60,175 nt of DNA from a virus: the IMG/VR virus record IMGVR_UViG_3300044613_002805, positions 1-60,175 of that record; one strand, written 5' to 3'. This document shows positions 27,146 through 36,139 of this stretch, one piece after another (position 1 is the first letter of the stretch; each line of letters begins with the position of its first letter). Below the pieces are notes generated by a model that was not told the DNA's origin, searched no databases, and was given only the letters and a program-made list of their open reading frames with translations. The position numbers and the translations under genes were made by a program.

Positions 27146-27175
27146 AGTATACCACTATTTGGGTAAAACTGTCAA
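27146..27175 (-). promoter_or_regulatory. Sigma70-type promoter for the lysis operon
   Basis: Minus strand: TTGACA (27170-27175), 18 bases, TATACT (27146-27151). Transcription would start near 27139. Confidence 0.65.
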
Positions 27176-27191
27176 GATTATTTAATTATGT

Positions 27192-27197
27192 TATAAT
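27192..27197 (+). promoter_or_regulatory. -10 box for a leaderless start
   Basis: TATAAT is 6 bases before ATG 27204, divergent from the lysis promoter. Confidence 0.6.
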
Positions 27198-27203
27198 TTA
27201 TTT

Positions 27204-27614
27204 ATGGCCGTATCAAGAAGTTCTTCTAGGTTTGTCGATGTCGGAAACAAGCCACCATTCGTATCTTGGACCTTTGTAAGAGGGGATACTGCTGCATTTC
27301 GGGTATTTGCTGTTGATGATGCTAAGCAGCCATTAGTTATCCAAGACTGGTCAATTGATATGAAAATTAAGAGACCTAATACTTCATTGTCATTAGGAGA
27401 TATCTCTGATGACGCTACACTAATAATGAATCTTACTCCAAGCGTTACCCCAGACGACGGCCCAGGAGAATTTACAGTATCAATTACAGCTGATCAGTCT
27501 CAGGTTTTAGAAACAGGCGACATTTTTGACATTCAGCTATCGTTGCCACAAGACGCAAAAGTCTGGACAGTTGCCCAGGGTAGCGTTATTGTGCTAGAGG
27601 ATGTAACTGACTAG
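27204..27614 (+). CDS. Minor tail/baseplate protein, RGD paralogue family (copy 3)
   Basis: A 136-residue protein with FVSWTFVRGDTAAFRVFAV at residues 18-36, like the copies at 20548 and 21753. It resumes the rightward fibre block after the lysis genes. Its stop overlaps the next GTG start. Confidence 0.6.
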   Translation: MAVSRSSSRFVDVGNKPPFVSWTFVRGDTAAFRVFAVDDAKQPLVIQDWSIDMKIKRPNTSLSLGDISDDATLIMNLTPSVTPDDGPGEFTVSITADQSQVLETGDIFDIQLSLPQDAKVWTVAQGSVIVLEDVTD

Positions 27615-27838
27615 TGGCAAAAGCAACCATAAAGATTGTTGAACCAGAAAAGGTTAGAAAGATCTACGAGGTTGGAAGTTTTAGATCTAAGATATCTTAT
27701 GGTTCTGGACGAGTAAAGATTTTAGATGAGTTACCATTTCGAGTAAGATTTACATCAATTCAGATTCCTGGATTTTCAAATAACAATGTTCCAGGAATTG
27801 GCGTACAAATTATCGGTTATAGCAACTATATTCTCTGA
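27614..27838 (+). CDS. Small tail protein, conserved type
   Basis: A 74-residue protein with FRVRFTSIQIPGFSNNNVPGIGVQIIGYSNYIL, a tail I recall from actinophage genomes (FxVRFxxIxIxGYxxxNVPxIGIxVIGxxNYIL). The GTG start overlaps the preceding stop. Confidence 0.65.
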   Translation: MAKATIKIVEPEKVRKIYEVGSFRSKISYGSGRVKILDELPFRVRFTSIQIPGFSNNNVPGIGVQIIGYSNYIL

Positions 27839-27855
27839 TTTTTAAAAAAGCTATT

Positions 27856-27861
27856 TATAAT
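27856..27861 (+). promoter_or_regulatory. -10 box for a leaderless start
   Basis: TATAAT is 7 bases before ATG 27869. Confidence 0.6.
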
Positions 27862-27868
27862 AATAATC

Positions 27869-28315
27869 ATGGCAAGAGTAACTATCCCCTATGTAAAATC
27901 CAGATACGAAACTGGAGACAGGCCTAGCCAGGCAGACTACGAAGATCTAATTGACACCGTTGCTGGTCAGGCTACTGACCTAGGAACATTTGGAAACAAT
28001 GAGAATGAGATTTTTGGTATTGAAAATCCAACAATCATCGATACTTTTGATGCAACTCAGTGGAGAATGGTCAAGTACATTGTTTCTATATCAAAGACCA
28101 CACAGGGGGACAACCTCTTCTACGCCACAGAACTTACTTTATTGGTTGACGGACAGAATGTCTCTGTTAACGAATATGGAACAATAGACAACGATGGGAA
28201 TATGGGCACCATTACTGTCTCTAGAGCTGGAAATACAGTTGCACTAACTGTTACCCCAGATTCAGCTATTAAGCCAGTCACTGTACGATTCGCTCGTATG
28301 GGACTTAAGGCATAA
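27869..28315 (+). CDS. Tail-fibre domain protein
   Basis: The 148-residue protein ends in a beta-rich domain of about 90 residues (WRMVKYIVSISKTT...VTVRFARMGLKA) that is also the C-terminal domain of the 752-residue fibre directly downstream (YRSAKFLVKVAHGS...STIKVMGTLLV). A single-domain copy may act as a separate cap or adaptor. Leaderless start. Confidence 0.6.
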   Translation: MARVTIPYVKSRYETGDRPSQADYEDLIDTVAGQATDLGTFGNNENEIFGIENPTIIDTFDATQWRMVKYIVSISKTTQGDNLFYATELTLLVDGQNVSVNEYGTIDNDGNMGTITVSRAGNTVALTVTPDSAIKPVTVRFARMGLKA

Positions 28316-28334
28316 CTAAAAGGAGATATATAAA

Positions 28335-30593
28335 ATGGCAACAGTCGTAAAAGACTTTAAGATTAAGTCTGGACTAGTAGTCGAAGGTGCTAATGCAACC
28401 GTTGGTGGCTACGATGTTTTGACTAAAAAGGAAGATGATCAAGATTACATTATTGATCTCATTGGCGGTACCGCTACACCAGATAACACACCAAGCACAG
28501 TTGTAAAGCGTGATGCCTCTGGTAACTTTGCTGCTGGAACAATTACAGCAGATCTAGCTGGTGACGTTACTGGTAATGCAGATACAGCAACAGCACTTGA
28601 AACTGCTCGTACCATTGAGCTAACTGGTGATGTTACTGGTGAAGTATTGTTTGATGGTACATCAAATGTTCAGATTCAAGCTGTAATCGATGGCGATTTT
28701 GCTACTGATGCAGAGGTTGCTACCGCTAAGGGCGAAGCAATTGATGCTGCGGAAGCCTATACCGACACTGAGCTTGGAACACACAACTCTGCTACAACTG
28801 GGGTACACGGTGTAACTGGAGCTGTTGTTGGCACTAGCGATTCTCAGACACTTACAAACAAGACACTGGGAGCTGGAACCAACCTTTCAGTAGCTCTAGA
28901 CATGAACGGTAACAAGATTGAAGATCTTGGAACACCTACTGCTGGTACAGATGCTACAACTAAGAACTATGTAGACGCTGGAGATACCGCAACTCTTGGT
29001 TCCGCCAACTCCTACACAGATGACGAAATTACTGCACTAGACACTTCTCTAAAGGCTTATGCAGACCAGGCAGAGTCAGATGCAATTAGCTCAGCAGCTT
29101 CAGCTGCAGCAGCTCTATATGCACCACTTGCTGGAGCAACCTTCACTGGTGATGTTATTCTTCCTGGAGACCCTACCCAGGCACTTGGTGCAGCTACAAA
29201 GCAGTACGTAGACGCAGTTGCAGAGGGACTACACGTTCACGCATCTGCTGTTGCTGCAACAACTGCAAACGTAGATCTTGCAACAGGTGGCTTGCTAACA
29301 ATTGATGGCGTAGGTCTGAACGAAGATGAGCGTGTTCTTGTTAAGGATCAGTCAAATGCTACTCAGAATGGTATCTATCTAGCCAAGCCTGGTGCTTGGG
29401 TACGTGCAGATGATTACAACTCTGCTGCAGAAATTCAGGGTGGTGACTTTACCTTCGTAACTGGAGGTAACACTTACGCAAGTACTGGATGGGTTCAGAC
29501 AAATACTGTGACTACTCTAGGCACATCCACAATTAACTTCGACCAGTTCTCTGGTGCTGGTGAGTATGTTGCAGGTACTGGTCTAGTCCTAAATGGAAAC
29601 TCGTTTGCAATTGACGACACCGTTACAGCAACTAAGTCTTATGTTGACGGAGAAATCTCAGACCTAGACGCTGCTGCTCAGGGGTATGCAGCCGATGCAG
29701 AAGTTGATGCAAAGGCATACACAGATCAGCGTGAAAATGCGATTACAACCGCCTACCAGGGCTATGCAGATAATGCAGAAGCTGATGCAAAGCTCTACAC
29801 AGATCAGGAAATTTCTGCTCTAAACACTGATGACATCGAAGAAGGCCTTACTAACGAATACTTCACAGATGCTCGTGCAAAAGGATCTGCTGCAGATCTT
29901 TTGGTAAATGCCAATAAGACAAACATTACCATTACTGGAAATGAAGATGGTCTAACCATTACTGCAGAAAATGGTGTTGCAGATTCTAATACTGACGATC
30001 TTGTGGAAGGACTTACAAACAAGTACTTTACTCCAGAACGAGCAGTTTCGGCTATTGCAGACGTAATCAACGGTGGAACTCAGACAAACATCTCTGTATC
30101 CTACAACAGTGGATCAAACAAAATTGACTTTGTTGCAGAAAATGGAGTAGCTGATTCTACAACCAATGATCTTGCTGAAGGCACTGGTCCAAATGCAAAC
30201 CTATACTTTACTGACGCTCGTGCAGTAGCAGCTCTTGAAGCAGTAGTTCCAAACTTTGATGAAATTGATATCAATTCAATTGCCACTCAGGTTGCAGCAG
30301 CTTCTTCTGGAGATGCCGCCCAAAGCGTTGTTGCCTACAGCTTTGCAGCTGCAGACTACAGATCAGCAAAGTTCCTAGTAAAGGTTGCACACGGATCACA
30401 CACTGAGGTATCAGAGGTTCTCTTGACCCTTGACTCTTCAGACAACATTGCGATTACAGAGTACGCTGTTGTTGGAACTAATGGCTCTGCGTCAGCAATT
30501 ACTGCTGATGTAAGCAACGGTAACGTAAGGCTTCTTGTTACCCCAACAAATAACGGCTCAACAATCAAGGTAATGGGAACATTACTGGTATAA
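28335..30593 (+). CDS. Long tail-fibre protein with repeats
   Basis: A 752-residue fibre with repeated modules: DTTAL-type linkers, TATKQYVDA-x-A and SYVDGEI joints, then three L(T/A)EG...YFTDARA-type repeats (residues about 500-640), common in marine and cyanophage fibres. Residues about 275-440 (ALGAATKQYVD...SGAGEYVAGTGL) are duplicated in the fibre at 31119. It likely forms an elongated trimer for host attachment. AAAGGAGA lies before ATG 28335. Confidence 0.8.
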   Translation: MATVVKDFKIKSGLVVEGANATVGGYDVLTKKEDDQDYIIDLIGGTATPDNTPSTVVKRDASGNFAAGTITADLAGDVTGNADTATALETARTIELTGDVTGEVLFDGTSNVQIQAVIDGDFATDAEVATAKGEAIDAAEAYTDTELGTHNSATTGVHGVTGAVVGTSDSQTLTNKTLGAGTNLSVALDMNGNKIEDLGTPTAGTDATTKNYVDAGDTATLGSANSYTDDEITALDTSLKAYADQAESDAISSAASAAAALYAPLAGATFTGDVILPGDPTQALGAATKQYVDAVAEGLHVHASAVAATTANVDLATGGLLTIDGVGLNEDERVLVKDQSNATQNGIYLAKPGAWVRADDYNSAAEIQGGDFTFVTGGNTYASTGWVQTNTVTTLGTSTINFDQFSGAGEYVAGTGLVLNGNSFAIDDTVTATKSYVDGEISDLDAAAQGYAADAEVDAKAYTDQRENAITTAYQGYADNAEADAKLYTDQEISALNTDDIEEGLTNEYFTDARAKGSAADLLVNANKTNITITGNEDGLTITAENGVADSNTDDLVEGLTNKYFTPERAVSAIADVINGGTQTNISVSYNSGSNKIDFVAENGVADSTTNDLAEGTGPNANLYFTDARAVAALEAVVPNFDEIDINSIATQVAAASSGDAAQSVVAYSFAAADYRSAKFLVKVAHGSHTEVSEVLLTLDSSDNIAITEYAVVGTNGSASAITADVSNGNVRLLVTPTNNGSTIKVMGTLLV

Positions 30594-30618
30594 CTATTAA
30601 AAAACAGGGAGTAGTAGG

Positions 30619-31074
30619 ATGACCGCAGTAAATAAAGACTTTAAAGTCAAACACGGAATTCAAGTAGCTGGTGACGGTTTATTTGGTGGACGTGTTTCTG
30701 CGGCCAGCCCTACTCTGCCTGGACATTTAGCTACAAAAGAGTACGTAGACTCTATTTCTGGCAATATGCAATCTGGCTCTATGCCACCAGAAAATCCTTC
30801 AAATGGATTGCTATGGTTTGACACTATTGTTGAAAGAGTAAATATTTTTTATGAGGGCACTTGGAGAACAATTGCAACAATCGACGATACCCTCAATATC
30901 CCAGATCACATTCATGACACATCTATTGATGGAAATGGATTGATCGTAACTAGATTTGTTGATGCTGGTACATTTAACCAGCCTCAAGGAACCGCAGCCG
31001 ATGGTGGATCACCAAACACTATTGACTGGGCAGATACTTATAATGGTGGCATAGCAGTAGACAATTTTAATTAA
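30619..31074 (+). CDS. Tail-fibre protein
   Basis: A 151-residue protein starting MTAVNKDFKVKHGIQVAG, like the start of the fibre at 28335 (ATVVKDFKIKSGLVVEG), with the G-H-L-A-T-K-E-Y-V-D joint and a GLLWFDTIVERV motif. A shortened fibre or chaperone-like part. Confidence 0.65.
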   Translation: MTAVNKDFKVKHGIQVAGDGLFGGRVSAASPTLPGHLATKEYVDSISGNMQSGSMPPENPSNGLLWFDTIVERVNIFYEGTWRTIATIDDTLNIPDHIHDTSIDGNGLIVTRFVDAGTFNQPQGTAADGGSPNTIDWADTYNGGIAVDNFN

Positions 31075-31083
31075 AATTGTATG

Positions 31084-31089
31084 TATAAT
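31084..31089 (+). promoter_or_regulatory. -10 box
   Basis: TATAAT with GAGGAG and a 29-base leader before ATG 31119. Confidence 0.5.
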
Positions 31090-31118
31090 TTAACATAAGC
31101 TTAAACGAGGAGTTCTTT

Positions 31119-33602
31119 ATGGCTATTAGAATGCAGCAGCGTCGTGGTACCGCAGAACAGTGGACGGATGCTAATCCAGTACTAGGACCTGGTGAAATCG
31201 GTTTTGAAATCGATACAAATTCATTTAAGATTGGTGATGGCGTTGCAACTTGGAGCCAGCTAGACTACTTCCAAAACGAAACAACCCTTGGCGGATCTAT
31301 CGATGACTACATTCCGCTAACCCAGAGGGCAGCAGCTAATGGTGTTGCAACTCTTGATGGCAACGGTCAGGTACCAGCTAGCCAGCTTGCATATGTTGAC
31401 CAGGCTGTTCAGGATGTAATTGGCCTTGCTCCAGAAGATCTAAACACTCTTTCAGAGCTAGCAGACGCCATTGGCGACGACCCTAACTTTTTTACAAATA
31501 TTCAGCAAAGCGTTGAGGATGCAGTAACAGAGTCCAAAGACTATACTGATACTCAGCTAGGAGACTACGCACGTGGAGACGGAGCAGTATTTACTGGCTC
31601 TGTTATTCTTAATGCAAACCCAACTCAAGCTCTTGAGGCTGCCACTAAAGAATATGTTGATGGTGTAGCTTCCAACCTTCACATTCACGAGTCTGTAGCT
31701 GCCGCTACAACTGGAAATATTCTCATTTCTTCTGGATCTAATATTCCAAGCATTGATGGTGTTACAACCTTTGATGGCATGAGAATTCTTGTAAAGGATC
31801 AAACAGATCCCTCACAAAATGGTATCTTTGTTCTTCAGTCCATGGGCGGAACAAACTATTCAACCAATAGAGCACCAGACTACAACTCACCTGCAGAAAT
31901 CGATGCTGGCGACTTTGTGTTTGTGTCTGGCGGAACCGTTAATGGAAGTACTGGATGGGTTCAGACCGCCACCGTTGGAGCTATCGGAACTGACCCTATT
32001 GAGTTTACCCAGTTCTCTGGTGCAGGGACATACATTGCTGGACTAGGAATAACCCTTAATGGCAATACTTTTGCTGCTGATACAGGCGTTCTGGCAACCA
32101 AGTCTTATGTAGACAATGAGATAGGTACACTAACAACAGATACCCAGGAAAATATTGCCAATACCCAGGAAAACATTGACAATCTTGAGGTTACCGTACA
32201 AGGTTTGGCATCATCACTACAGACAGTTGAGACAAATACTAATACTCAAATCTCATCTATAGAGACCGATCTTGGATCACTGACCACAGCTGTTTCATCA
32301 AACACGTCTGATATTTCAAATCTTACTGATGACTTGAGCACTGTTCAGGGAACATTAACAACTGCAACTAATAATATTTCAACTCTTGAATCAGAGCTAG
32401 ATGCTGCAGTTACCAATATCTCCAACCTTACAACTACAGTGTCCGATAATGAGACTGCCCTTAACAATCTAAGCACTACTGTTACTGGTCACGGCTCAGA
32501 CATAGATACAATTGTCTCGACTCTTGGAAGTACAACAGGAACTGAAATTGGATACTTGACTGGAGTTACTTCATCAATTCAGGGACAAATTGACGCAAAG
32601 CTAGACTCTGGAATTGCATCTACAACATATGCCCCAATAAACAGCCCAAGCTTTTCGGGCACTGTTGTTCTTCCATCAGACACCTCTATTGGAAACCTAT
32701 CTTCTACAGAGCTAGGATATCTGGCCACTGTAACTTCAAATGTTCAAGACCAGCTAGATGAAAAGGCACCTAGCAATGCCCCTACTCTAAATAGCCCAAC
32801 CTTTACTGGAACGCCTACTGGTCTAACCCCAGGAATGGTTGGCCTAGGAAATGTTGACAACACAGCCGACATTGATAAGCCAGTATCAACTGCAACTCAG
32901 GCAGCTTTGGACTTAAAGGCAGATCTTTCGGGAGCTACTTTTAGCGGAAATATCATAGTAGATGGAGACTTAACTGTAAATGGTACAAACTTCTCGGCAT
33001 CTGCAACAAGCATCACAATTGAAGATAACCTAGTTCAGCTTGCTCACGAGAATGCAGCAAATACAGTAGACCTCGGTCTTGTAGTTGGCTACAATGATGG
33101 TTCTGCAAAACACGCAGGTATCGTTCGTGACGTATCTGATAACCGCTGGAAGCTATTTAAAGGTGTAACTACTGAGCCAGCAACAACAGTAGACTTTTCT
33201 GAGGGTAGCTTAGATGACCTTGAAGTTAACAACCTAAAAGCAGTAGGCGTTGTCTTTGCAGATGGTACTCAGACTAAGGCAGGTGTTCCATCACTTACCG
33301 AGTTTGTAGAGAAAACTTCAAGCTATACTCTAGATGACCTAGACCTAAGAGATGGAATTGTAGAGATGAATTCATCTTCAGCAACCACATTTACGATTCC
33401 AACAAACGCTGCCCTGGCTTGGCCAGTAGGTGCGTCTATGGACATTCTTGGAACTGGTACAGGTGAGGTTACAATTGCTGGTGCTAACGGTGTTACTGTA
33501 AACTCAACACCAGGCCTTAAGCTTAGAACACAGTGGTCATCTGCAACGATTCTAAAGCGTTCAGAGAACAGCTGGATTGTTTATGGAGACCTAAAGGCCT
33601 AA
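31119..33602 (+). CDS. Long tail-fibre protein with Mtd-N-type head
   Basis: The 827-residue protein begins MAIRMQQRRGTAEQWTDANP and continues ELGIPGEIGFEIDT-type (GPGEIGFEIDTNSFKIGDG), the N-terminal domain first seen in major tropism determinants. Then a module shared with the 752-residue fibre, a long heptad coiled coil (residues about 340-470) and a C-terminal domain shared with the gene at 23808. A structural fibre of this mixed design probably forms a trimer at the tail tip. Confidence 0.85.
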   Translation: MAIRMQQRRGTAEQWTDANPVLGPGEIGFEIDTNSFKIGDGVATWSQLDYFQNETTLGGSIDDYIPLTQRAAANGVATLDGNGQVPASQLAYVDQAVQDVIGLAPEDLNTLSELADAIGDDPNFFTNIQQSVEDAVTESKDYTDTQLGDYARGDGAVFTGSVILNANPTQALEAATKEYVDGVASNLHIHESVAAATTGNILISSGSNIPSIDGVTTFDGMRILVKDQTDPSQNGIFVLQSMGGTNYSTNRAPDYNSPAEIDAGDFVFVSGGTVNGSTGWVQTATVGAIGTDPIEFTQFSGAGTYIAGLGITLNGNTFAADTGVLATKSYVDNEIGTLTTDTQENIANTQENIDNLEVTVQGLASSLQTVETNTNTQISSIETDLGSLTTAVSSNTSDISNLTDDLSTVQGTLTTATNNISTLESELDAAVTNISNLTTTVSDNETALNNLSTTVTGHGSDIDTIVSTLGSTTGTEIGYLTGVTSSIQGQIDAKLDSGIASTTYAPINSPSFSGTVVLPSDTSIGNLSSTELGYLATVTSNVQDQLDEKAPSNAPTLNSPTFTGTPTGLTPGMVGLGNVDNTADIDKPVSTATQAALDLKADLSGATFSGNIIVDGDLTVNGTNFSASATSITIEDNLVQLAHENAANTVDLGLVVGYNDGSAKHAGIVRDVSDNRWKLFKGVTTEPATTVDFSEGSLDDLEVNNLKAVGVVFADGTQTKAGVPSLTEFVEKTSSYTLDDLDLRDGIVEMNSSSATTFTIPTNAALAWPVGASMDILGTGTGEVTIAGANGVTVNSTPGLKLRTQWSSATILKRSENSWIVYGDLKA

Positions 33603-33613
33603 AAACAATTAAG

Positions 33614-33652
33614 ATCCTATATTTAATGGCAAACACCTAAATATGGGATTTT
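33614..33652 (+). terminator. Terminator after the 827-residue fibre
   Basis: ATCCTATATTTA (33614-33625) pairs with TAAATATGGGAT (33638-33649) with one G-U pair; the loop is 12 bases and T residues follow. Confidence 0.6.
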
Positions 33653-33663
33653 AAAAAATACAT

Positions 33664-33669
33664 TATAAT
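33664..33669 (+). promoter_or_regulatory. -10 box
   Basis: TATAAT followed by a leader with AAGGAGA before ATG 33699, directly after the terminator. Confidence 0.55.
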
Positions 33670-33698
33670 TAAAGAGTCTTTAAAGAAGGAGAGTCTAC

Positions 33699-34586
33699 AT
33701 GGCAAAGAAAGAAGCTGGCGGAAGATCGTCACAACAGAATGACTTTTTAGAGCCAAAAGCTCCTATCAATGTTTCTGCAACTGACGTAGGAACAAACAGA
33801 CCGTTTAACGACGGTGCCGCCTCTGTTTCTTTTGAGCTTCCAGTAGAATCTCCTGCTGCAACTTCTTACACAGTTACCGCCACAGCCTCTGGTCAGACCA
33901 CAAGAACTGCTACAGGTTCTTCTTCCCCAATTACAGTTACAGGCCTTTCTTCTAATATTTCTTATTCAATTAGTGTTACTGCCACCAATGCTGCTGGAAC
34001 TTCTCCAGCATCTTCTTCTGTTAGCGTTACTGCTACTACCGTTCCAGCAAAGCCATCAGCACCAACCGCTACTGCACAGGTAGACCAGGATAGCGTTAGC
34101 TGGACAGAGCCAAATAACGGAGGAAAGGCAATTACTTCCTATTTCTGGGAAAGTAATGACAACAAGAGTGGCTCTACTACAAGCACTTCTGTTACTGTTC
34201 AGCAGGAAGGTTCAACCTCTCAGTCTTACCGTGTTCGTGCAACAAATGCTAACGGAGACGGAGAGTTTTCTGATTATTCTGGTCAAGTTACAACTACCCC
34301 ACCATTCTTCCCGCCATTTTTCCCACCGTTCTTCCCATTCTTCCCGTTCTTCCCTCCGTTCTTCCCACCGTTCTTCCCACCATTCTTCCCACCGTTCTTC
34401 CCATTCTTCCCACCGTTCTTCCCACCATTCTTCCCGTTCTTCCCGTTCTTCCCACCATTCTTCCCACCGTTCTTCCCATTCTTCCCACCGTTCTTCCCAC
34501 CATTCTTCCCTAGATTTGGCCCATTCTTCCCACCGTTCTTCCCATTCTTCCCAAGATTTGTTGGCGGATGTCCACCTCGCTGCTAA
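33699..34586 (+). CDS. Fibronectin-III plus Phe-Pro stalk surface protein
   Basis: A 295-residue protein. Two fibronectin type III domains (residues about 20-110 and 112-200; SYTVTATASGQTT, VTGLSSNISYSISVTATNAAG) precede a long tract of about 24 FFP/FFPP units (residues 200-285) and a C-terminus VGGCPPRC, shared with the protein at 24453. Fn3 domains are common on phage surfaces; the Phe-Pro tract is not known to me. The end is marked by a terminator and a new promoter. It is followed directly by the oxygenase array. Confidence 0.8.
   Translation: MAKKEAGGRSSQQNDFLEPKAPINVSATDVGTNRPFNDGAASVSFELPVESPAATSYTVTATASGQTTRTATGSSSPITVTGLSSNISYSISVTATNAAGTSPASSSVSVTATTVPAKPSAPTATAQVDQDSVSWTEPNNGGKAITSYFWESNDNKSGSTTSTSVTVQQEGSTSQSYRVRATNANGDGEFSDYSGQVTTTPPFFPPFFPPFFPFFPFFPPFFPPFFPPFFPPFFPFFPPFFPPFFPFFPFFPPFFPPFFPFFPPFFPPFFPRFGPFFPPFFPFFPRFVGGCPPRC
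34294..34555 (+). repeat. Pyrimidine tract encoding Phe-Pro repeats (copy 2, longest)
   Basis: About 260 bases made almost only of TTCTTC and CCACCG-like codons, with period near 12 (FFPP) and 9 (FFP). The antisense frame also stays open, an artefact of the repeat. Confidence 0.75.
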
Positions 34587-34606
34587 TCTAGAGTAGAAAT
34601 AGAAGG

Positions 34607-34642
34607 CTGCAAGTCAAAACTGGCTTGCAGTTTTTCTATTTT
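34607..34642 (+). terminator. Strong Rho-independent terminator
   Basis: CTGCAAG (34607-34613) and CTTGCAG (34624-34630) pair, followed by TTTTTCTATTTT; flanking AAATAGAA/TTCTATTT can extend the stem. Confidence 0.75.
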
Positions 34643-34653
34643 GATGGCTATGA

Positions 34654-34659
34654 TATAAT
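34654..34659 (+). promoter_or_regulatory. -10 box for a leaderless start: promoter of the oxygenase array
   Basis: TATAAT is 6 bases before ATG 34666, directly after the terminator. Confidence 0.6.
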
Positions 34660-34665
34660 TGCTAT

Positions 34666-35424
34666 ATGGAACAGCAAAAACTAGTAAATCCTTGGCTTAC
34701 CAAAGATAGATCTGAAACATATTCAAACAGAATGCCAGACAGGACTACTGTCCGTGGGGTATCAGTGTCAAATCCAGCACTTGGAATAAACATTTACAAT
34801 AACGCCATTTCTTTAAATGACTGTAAAAGCATTATAGAAACTCTAGAATCAAAGCTTACAAATAGCACAAGCAGCGTCTATAAGTGGCACGGAGCCATGG
34901 TGACAGAGTCAGATGCAGTTCTTTCTGATGCAAGGGATTGCGTAGACTTTAAGATTAATACAACTGCGTATGGCCCAAGAAATCCAGAAAACTCAGAACT
35001 TTATGATATGCATGAAAAAGCTTTTCAGGCAATTCACCCAAACGTTCAAGACTATGGTGAATACTGGGGCGTAGGAATATCTTATTACGAGGCCTTTAAC
35101 TTTGTTAAATATGAGGGTGCAGGAAAACACTTTAACATACACGCAGATCATGGCCCAGCATATGTAACAACTGTCTCAGTTGTAGCATACCTAAATGATG
35201 ACTATGAAGGTGGGGAGCTGTACTTTCCAAGATTTGATTTAACAATTAAACCGAAGCCAGGAGATATTGCGGTATTCCCATCTACATATATTTATGAACA
35301 TGCCTCATTGCCAATGAAAAGTGGCACAAAGTATTCCGTTGTAGTTATGACAGACTATAACGATCGTGGTGGTCTAAGATATCACCCGTATAGACAAGAA
35401 GATCCTAATAAGATAACTTACTGA
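34666..35424 (+). CDS. 2OG-Fe(II) oxygenase (array member 1)
   Basis: The 252-residue enzyme has H159 and D161 (IHADHGPA), distal H212 (YEHASLP) and K222 in TKYSVVVM, Lys instead of Arg for 2OG. It keeps AYLNDDYEGGELYFP, the P4H-type strand pair. An N-terminal arm of about 70 residues is unique. It is the first gene of the array, close relative of the next gene. The likely reaction is hydroxylation of Pro, Lys or a small molecule; the substrate is unknown. Confidence 0.88.
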   Translation: MEQQKLVNPWLTKDRSETYSNRMPDRTTVRGVSVSNPALGINIYNNAISLNDCKSIIETLESKLTNSTSSVYKWHGAMVTESDAVLSDARDCVDFKINTTAYGPRNPENSELYDMHEKAFQAIHPNVQDYGEYWGVGISYYEAFNFVKYEGAGKHFNIHADHGPAYVTTVSVVAYLNDDYEGGELYFPRFDLTIKPKPGDIAVFPSTYIYEHASLPMKSGTKYSVVVMTDYNDRGGLRYHPYRQEDPNKITY

Positions 35425-35434
35425 TTGGTGGAAA

Positions 35435-36139
35435 ATGGAAAACGTCGAAGACATTGCTAAAAGAATTAACGAGTACTACACGATTAACGAACAAACCTGG
35501 TCATCTGTAGAGGAGCTGTCACCTGGTATATTTGTTTACCACGATGTGCTTCCTACAGACATGAATATCATAAATAGGCTTGAAGAAGTTCTAGACGATA
35601 AGACAAACTATTATAACTATATGGAAGCAATGGTGGGGTATGGCACTAAGATGCCAGAATACCGTGACTGTTGGGATTTCAAGTATAAGAAAACAGATAT
35701 TATGCATGATCCGTCTCCAGCATCTCAAAAGCTCCAGCAGTTGTGGCAAGATGTTTATGACAAAGAAATCGCAGCAGTAAAAGATTACTCAAGACGGTTT
35801 AATGTTGGAGAGCTTCGTTACTGGGAAGCAATGAACTTCGTAAAGTATGGTCCAGGACAGCACTTTCAAGAGCATTCTGACAATGGATATTCCTATAACT
35901 GTGTTGTCTCTTTAGTTGCGTACCCAAATGACAACTACACTGGCGGGGAGTTAGAGTTTAGGCTACAGGGTCTAAAGGTAAAGCCAAGAGCTGGAGATCT
36001 TTTTATCTTCCCATCCAACTATATGTATCCTCACAAGTCATTGCCAGTAGAATCTGGAATAAAGCACTCTATTGTAACAATGCTGGATTATTCAGATAAG
36101 TATCATAATCCAAAGTTCTACCAAGAGACAGGTTCCTGA
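35435..36139 (+). CDS. 2OG-Fe(II) oxygenase (array member 2)
   Basis: A 234-residue paralogue of the preceding gene: H147, D149 (EHSDNGYS), distal H200 (YPHKSLPVESG) and K210 (IKHSIVTM), with LxxYPNDNYTGGELEF. It shares SLPxxSGxKxS with 34666. Its ATG at 35435 follows that gene's stop by 10 bases and its stop overlaps the next start (TGATG). Confidence 0.88.
   Translation: MENVEDIAKRINEYYTINEQTWSSVEELSPGIFVYHDVLPTDMNIINRLEEVLDDKTNYYNYMEAMVGYGTKMPEYRDCWDFKYKKTDIMHDPSPASQKLQQLWQDVYDKEIAAVKDYSRRFNVGELRYWEAMNFVKYGPGQHFQEHSDNGYSYNCVVSLVAYPNDNYTGGELEFRLQGLKVKPRAGDLFIFPSNYMYPHKSLPVESGIKHSIVTMLDYSDKYHNPKFYQETGS

Noticed and set aside
28335-30593. Dozens of antisense ORFs within the long fibre genes
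   Set aside because: They have no placed promoters and follow codon-bias shadows.
34156-34596. Alternative-frame ORF with Ser/His/Arg repeats, and an antisense ORF with Gly/Arg repeats over the Phe-Pro tract
   Set aside because: Both are shadows of the TTC/CCA repeat; a periodic tract keeps all frames open. The Fn3-FFP frame is the coding one.
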